The notes beneath the pieces were generated by a model, which was not told the origin of the DNA, made no database searches, and saw only the letters and a program-made list of their open reading frames with translations. Shown piece after piece: positions 6,427 to 10,047 of a stretch of 10,047 nt of DNA (position 1 is the stretch's first letter; the number at the start of each line of letters is the position of its first letter). Source of the stretch: an uncultured Lachnospiraceae bacterium (GTDB taxonomy: Bacteria; Bacillota; Clostridia; Lachnospirales; Lachnospiraceae); contig CAJORC010000348.1 in the NCBI GenBank assembly GCA_905236615.1, positions 1 through 10,047 of the forward strand, written 5' to 3'. Position numbers and translations under genes: made by a program.

Positions 6427-7383
6427 TTATCTCCTACGAGTGACGAGTTTTAATAATCTGGGGCAGTATATCGTCAGGTATATTTTTATGCGGGTATTGC
6501 GGTCAAGGTCTTCTTTGGCGAGGACCGAGGCTGCATGGGTCTTGACATAGCGGATATGCGGAGCTGCCTTTTCTTTGCTATAGCTCCCTGCCATGAGCAT
6601 ATTCTGTATACAGGTTATGTGGTCGTATACCAGAAACTCCCCGCATAAAGCCCTTAATGAAGGATAGCGTTTTTCAACAAGTGAGCAGAAATATTCATCC
6701 GCTTTTGTATTCTGCTCCGAGTCTACGTCAGTTTTCGATACACTGTCTGTCCGGACTCTGTAATGATAGAGAGGACTACTGTCGTAAACGACTGACTCTG
6801 CCTCAGTAAGGATTTTTCCAATTGTGTAGCGGTCTTCGAGCTGTCCTTCAGTTGGAAACTCATGACCTTCGAATAATTCTGCCTTAAAAAGCTTGTCCCA
6901 GCAATGGAAGAAAAAGCCGTTTTTCTCTAGGATCATCCTGCATGCCGCTTCCCCATTAAGATTTTTAACCGAATGCGGTTCATCGGCTACCGACTTATCA
7001 GGGTATTCGCTGTATTTCCCGCAGACCGAAATCTGCGCCCCGTGAAAATCCATGTTTTCATAAAGCTTTTCAATGAACTTTTCCTCAACATAATCATCAC
7101 CGTCAACAAATGCGATGAACTCTCCCGTTACAGCCGCAAGTCCTCTGTTTCTTGCGTCTCCGGTTCCCGCTGCCGCACATCTTACGATCTTTATCCTGTC
7201 ATCTGCCTTCGCATAAGCTTCGGCAATTTCCAGACAGTTATCATCTGTCCCATCGCCTTTTTCCCCGATAACAAGAATGATCTCAATATTCCGGTAGCTT
7301 TGTCTGATAAGGCTTTCTATACATTCTTTCAGATAAGGTTCTACTTTATATATTATCGAAATTACGGAAATCGTTGCCTGCAT
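6427..7383 (-). CDS. GT2-family glycosyltransferase (GT-A fold)
   Basis: A 318-residue inverting glycosyltransferase of the type that extends cytoplasmic lipid-linked repeat units. Visible motifs are the N-terminal strand ATISVISIIYKVEPYL (3-18), CIESLIRQSYRNIEIILV (21-38), GTGDARNRGL (73-82), the metal/nucleotide motif FVDGDDYV (92-99, Asp94/Asp96/Asp97), CWDKLFK (161-167), the likely catalytic-base region QLEDRYTIGK (181-190) and YHYRVR (206-211). The ATG at 7383 is preferred over an in-frame GTG at 7398 because GGAGG lies just before it (spacing is short, about 4 bases) and the family normally starts a few residues before the ISVI strand. The gap to the Wzy-like gene is 11 bp. The tail LLKLVTRRR is basic and may touch the membrane. 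Sugar specificity cannot be assigned. Confidence 0.92.
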   Translation of the reverse strand: MQATISVISIIYKVEPYLKECIESLIRQSYRNIEIILVIGEKGDGTDDNCLEIAEAYAKADDRIKIVRCAAAGTGDARNRGLAAVTGEFIAFVDGDDYVEEKFIEKLYENMDFHGAQISVCGKYSEYPDKSVADEPHSVKNLNGEAACRMILEKNGFFFHCWDKLFKAELFEGHEFPTEGQLEDRYTIGKILTEAESVVYDSSPLYHYRVRTDSVSKTDVDSEQNTKADEYFCSLVEKRYPSLRALCGEFLVYDHITCIQNMLMAGSYSKEKAAPHIRYVKTHAASVLAKEDLDRNTRIKIYLTIYCPRLLKLVTRRR

Positions 7384-7394
7384 ATTACCTCCGA

Positions 7395-8522
7395 TCACTC
7401 GCGTCCGAGCAGAAGCAGCGCCATAAATACAATACTGTAAGGCGGAACGATAAAGCCGTTTTCAAAGAAAGAGGCAAAAAGCAGTGCAAATACACCGGCT
7501 ATGGCATGGCGGCAGTCCGGCCTGTAGGAAAAGTGTATATCCGCCGTCTCGTTAAGCCTTTTTACCAGCATAAAGATCACAAGTGCAAAGACTATGATCC
7601 CGTGAACCGCCAGAATATCGAAAAGCCCGTTATGAACCTCAAAGATAAAAAAGCTCTTAAGCTCATAGGAAGAACCAATCCCTGTAAGGGGCTGCCCTGC
7701 CAACGCTCCCCAGAGCTCTGCCCAGATATCCTGTCTTCCGGAGAGGATATCCTTATAAAGAATAGTCAGGTTAATGCCGAGTCTGCCCATAAGCATATAG
7801 AGCAGTGTAAATAAAAGGCTTCCGAAAGTCGCTGCTGCGACCAGCAGTTTATAAAGAACTTTCTTCTCCCCTAAATACGGGAGCAGTTTCCATATGATCC
7901 CGTAAAGGATCACGCACAAAGCCGCCGAACGCGCATGATAGCATATTGTGATGAGCACCGTCGTTACAAATAAAAGTATCTGCACCAGACTCATATACTG
8001 CATATCGAAATCATTTTTGACATACTCTGCAAAAATCTCCCCCGTCATGAAAATTATCATGTACAGAAGACCTGCCATGTTAAAGCCGTATTCCCAGTGG
8101 ATATAGGCATACCAGTATATCATTAGAAGGGACGCGCTTCCTGCGATAACTCTCCGCATACGGTCCGTCAGCTCTATCCTCGGCACGAGCAGAAGCATAA
8201 GCACCATATCCGTCGGGATGAACAGGGCACCCATTCCTGAATTTATCAGCTTTAAGTTCAATGTCGCAATGATCGCCGTCAGCGCAAAAACAGCGATCTC
8301 AGTCTTAGTCCGGACATCCGATTTTCTGAGATCGATCCTGAATAGAGCTATAAGGAAAAGTACAGCAAAAATTATCAGTGTGGCATAAACACCTGTCACT
8401 GCATAAAAATCCTGCCTTATAAAAGATGAAAATATAAGCCAGAGATAAAGAAGCGTAAAAGCCCATCCCGTATTTTCTTTTAACTTATCGAATATTTTTT
8501 TATCAGATATTTCTTTTGGCAT
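7395..8522 (-). CDS. wzy: Wzy-like polysaccharide polymerase / O-antigen ligase-fold membrane protein
   Basis: A 375-residue integral membrane protein with about 10-12 hydrophobic segments. It has the O-antigen ligase/polymerase (Wzy_C-type) pattern: a basic periplasmic-side motif CYHARSAAL (194-202), then SGRQDIWAELW (261-271) and LTGIGSSYE (279-287) in the main outside loop, then EVHNGLFDILAVHG (295-308) and SFFENGF (351-357) near the end. Such proteins join repeat units after export; ligase versus polymerase cannot be settled from sequence, but the neighbouring Wzx favours polymerase. The start chosen is ATG 8522, with a GGGAAG-type site just upstream, rather than the in-frame TTG at 8546. 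It overlaps the flippase 1 gene by 20 bp and ends 11 bp before the GT2 gene. The N-terminus (about 20 residues) is charged and cytoplasmic. Confidence 0.87.
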   Translation of the reverse strand: MPKEISDKKIFDKLKENTGWAFTLLYLWLIFSSFIRQDFYAVTGVYATLIIFAVLFLIALFRIDLRKSDVRTKTEIAVFALTAIIATLNLKLINSGMGALFIPTDMVLMLLLVPRIELTDRMRRVIAGSASLLMIYWYAYIHWEYGFNMAGLLYMIIFMTGEIFAEYVKNDFDMQYMSLVQILLFVTTVLITICYHARSAALCVILYGIIWKLLPYLGEKKVLYKLLVAAATFGSLLFTLLYMLMGRLGINLTILYKDILSGRQDIWAELWGALAGQPLTGIGSSYELKSFFIFEVHNGLFDILAVHGIIVFALVIFMLVKRLNETADIHFSYRPDCRHAIAGVFALLFASFFENGFIVPPYSIVFMALLLLGRE

Positions 8523-9936
8523 CTTTCTTCCCGATGATCTTCGCAATAAAGGCAGCGATCTCTTTCATGTAAAGGATGGCAATTATCAAAACTATTATCG
8601 AATTTATCAGATAGAAGTTCTTTATATTTACGGTTACGGTAAGTGCTTCAACTATAAGGAGCGCATAAGCAAAGAAGTTCTTTCTCATTGAAACTTCAAG
8701 CTTTACATACTTTCTCACCATGATATATGCCGCCGCAAACATCACAAAATATGAGATAAGAGTAGCTATCGCCGCGCCCATTGTCGCAAATTCTATTATC
8801 AGGAAATAATTAAGAACTATATTCACCAGCGCACCGAGCCCCGTGGCACGTCCTATGCTCTTTCCGTCCTTGAAGGCAAGGCAGATAGAGCCAAGAAAGC
8901 CTTCCAGTGCCCCGAATATTACAGAAATAAGCAGCGGCGGCACAAGCACCCATGCCTCAAAGAAAGATTTCTGAAACATTATCCTTGCCAGCGGTTTAAG
9001 TAAAAGGATTATTCCCGCCGCACCGAGCACCATTATCGCACTGTAGACCCTGAACATTTTCGAGAAAAAGGCATCCCTGTCCTCTTCATCAAATTCCTTT
9101 GCTGCCGACATCTGCCATGCCTGTGCAAAAATTCTCTGAAATATCGTCAGTATAGCAGGTATTTTGTAAGCGACACCATAGAGTCCGTTCTCCGCAGTTC
9201 CCAGCATCAGCAGTATATAATACCTGTCGAGAGCGTTGTTCACCCAGCTTGATGTTGAGTAAAGGAGCATTCCCGCCCCGTATTCTTTCATTTCTTTCTG
9301 CAGGCTTCTGTCGCCTTTTATGTTTTTTAACTCAGATATACCGCCAAGGAGCATGAATATCAGTAGCCCTGAGCCTAGAAAAGAGATCATCTGTGCAAGC
9401 AGATATCCATACAGTCCCATCGAGAATACCAGCAGAAAAACCAGATTACAGATTATCACAAGGAATGTACAGGATACACTTCCCGTTATCATTATCTGGA
9501 CTTTTTCTGTACCCTGACAGTACAGAAGCATGTATTCATAGAAACTGTTGCAGACATAAAGAATGAAGAATAAAAGTATATATTCTTTTTTCGGTCCAAG
9601 CCCTGTTCCCAGGCGGAATATATATACTGCCGCCGACAGAAGAAGGGCTGTAATGTCCGATATCAGGACTCTTTTCAGGCCAATCCCCAGTATCTCCGCA
9701 TGGTCTGCACCTTTATCCAGCCCGAAACGCAGTGCCGCTTCTCCTGCATTTAAGGAAAGGAGCGGTACCGTAAGGAGCAGGGTCGACTGCATTACGTCAG
9801 CTATACCGTACTCCGACTCTGTAAGTATCGAAGTATAAAAGGGAACCAGAAAAAACACAAGCAGTTTAGAAACAAAGCTGCTTATGGTGAACAATGCCAT
9901 ATTCTTGAAAAGATATTTATATTTCCCTTTTGCCAC
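8503..9936 (-). CDS. wzx: Wzx-like polysaccharide flippase 1
   Basis: A 477-residue polytopic membrane protein of the oligosaccharide flippase (MOP/PST) family with about 12-14 hydrophobic segments. Characteristic parts are the basic N-terminus KGKYKYLFKNMALFTISSFV (3-22), then KLLVFFLVPFYTSILTESEYG, the middle loop SSWVNNALDRYYILLMLG, and a lysine-rich tail ending KKDAKRNI. It would translocate lipid-linked glycan repeat units to the outer face of the membrane. I place the start at GTG 9936, because AGAGGA (9949-9944) sits 7 bases before it and the family begins with this basic run. An in-frame GTG at 9954 adds six residues but has no ribosome binding site. It overlaps the Wzy-like gene by 20 bp. 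Unlike flippase 2 it looks complete. Confidence 0.93.
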   Translation of the reverse strand: MAKGKYKYLFKNMALFTISSFVSKLLVFFLVPFYTSILTESEYGIADVMQSTLLLTVPLLSLNAGEAALRFGLDKGADHAEILGIGLKRVLISDITALLLSAAVYIFRLGTGLGPKKEYILLFFILYVCNSFYEYMLLYCQGTEKVQIMITGSVSCTFLVIICNLVFLLVFSMGLYGYLLAQMISFLGSGLLIFMLLGGISELKNIKGDRSLQKEMKEYGAGMLLYSTSSWVNNALDRYYILLMLGTAENGLYGVAYKIPAILTIFQRIFAQAWQMSAAKEFDEEDRDAFFSKMFRVYSAIMVLGAAGIILLLKPLARIMFQKSFFEAWVLVPPLLISVIFGALEGFLGSICLAFKDGKSIGRATGLGALVNIVLNYFLIIEFATMGAAIATLISYFVMFAAAYIMVRKYVKLEVSMRKNFFAYALLIVEALTVTVNIKNFYLINSIIVLIIAILYMKEIAAFIAKIIGKKDAKRNI

Positions 9937-9943
9937 GGTTAAT

Positions 9944-9949
9944 TCCTCT
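9944..9949 (-). promoter_or_regulatory. Ribosome binding site of flippase 1
   Basis: AGAGGA on the minus strand, 7 bases before GTG 9936. It favours that start over the GTG at 9954, which would place this site inside the coding sequence. Confidence 0.7.
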
Positions 9950-9950
9950 G

Positions 9951-10047
9951 TCACGCCGCATAAGTTACAAAATCAAGCCCTATCCTCCGTATTCCGGCTG
10001 TGTACCTCAGCCAGAAGGAAGAGGAGCAACGGTGAGTAATCTGCCCA
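9951..10047 (-). CDS. Possible 3' end of an unidentified upstream gene
   Basis: One minus-strand frame stays open from the window edge for 31 codons and ends in TGA at 9953-9951, 14 bp before the flippase 1 start (and overlapping the rejected GTG 9954). The peptide contains WLRYTAGIRRIGLDFVTYAA and is not recognised. A second frame is also open, from the edge to a TGA at 9975-9973 (24 residues, including PLLLFLLAEVHSRNTEDRA), so the frame is ambiguous; the third closes early. The tight spacing seen elsewhere in the operon favours the frame ending at 9951, but this could also be non-coding leader. Confidence 0.3.
   Translation of the reverse strand, partial: GQITHRCSSSFWLRYTAGIRRIGLDFVTYAA

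Noticed and set aside
7374..7814. 146-codon plus-strand open frame opposite the Wzy-like gene
   Set aside because: Basic, low-complexity product, no motif, and antisense to a convincing polymerase gene.
10029..10047. Resemblance to a 16S rRNA segment (GGTGAGTAA followed by TCTGCCC)
   Set aside because: Only about a dozen bases agree and the usual intervening bases are missing; upstream bases do not match rRNA, so chance is the better explanation.

Overview
The window is a stretch of a surface-polysaccharide gene cluster. Every credible gene lies on the minus strand, so transcription runs from base 10047 towards base 1. Moderate-to-low GC, GGAGG-type ribosome binding sites, some GTG/TTG starts, frequent ATA/AGA/AGG codons and the general look of the proteins suggest a low-GC Gram-positive host, most likely a Clostridia/Lachnospiraceae-type gut or rumen bacterium. 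This is inferred from style only; no marker gene is present.

Layout in transcription order: (i) 10047-9951, possible 3' end of an upstream gene (weak); (ii) 9936-8503, Wzx-like lipid-linked oligosaccharide flippase 1; (iii) 8522-7395, Wzy-like polymerase / O-antigen ligase-fold membrane protein; (iv) 7383-6427, GT2 glycosyltransferase; (v) 6336-4729, Capsule_synth-type (KpsS/KpsC-like) GT-B glycosyltransferase, which sits between two related intergenic repeats; (vi) 4626-3556, NeuB-type nonulosonic acid synthase; (vii) 3559-2183, Wzx-like flippase 2, whose C-terminus appears to be knocked out of frame by a one-base deletion; (viii) 2129-492, fusion of a CMP-nonulosonate cytidylyltransferase (NeuA/PseF type) to a PseG/SpsG-like UDP-sugar hydrolase domain; (ix) 452-1, N-terminal part of a GT4 glycosyltransferase that runs off the window. 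Most junctions are 4-20 bp overlaps or gaps under 60 bp, so this looks like one operon. The only two larger gaps (about 90 bp each) flank gene (v) and carry the repeats. No stretch over 300 bases lacks a gene.

Working together (inference): the hydrolase domain would free a hexosamine from a UDP-sugar, the NeuB-type enzyme would condense it with phosphoenolpyruvate to a nine-carbon nonulosonic acid (sialic, legionaminic or pseudaminic type), and the cytidylyltransferase domain would activate it as CMP-sugar. The Capsule_synth-type transferase is the best candidate to add it to a glycan built with the GT2 and GT4 enzymes. Wzx would flip the lipid-linked repeat unit and Wzy polymerise it. Enzymes making the UDP-hexosamine precursor (NeuC, PseB/C/H or Leg counterparts) are not in this window.

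Points of most interest: inverted 25-bp repeats (21/25 identical) that bracket the Capsule_synth-type gene like ends of a 1.75-kb cassette; a perfect 15-bp hairpin in the same spot; the probable frameshift in flippase 2; and the NeuA-PseG fusion next to a NeuB-type rather than PseI-type synthase. Several starts are placed at internal codons because that is where a ribosome binding site is found.
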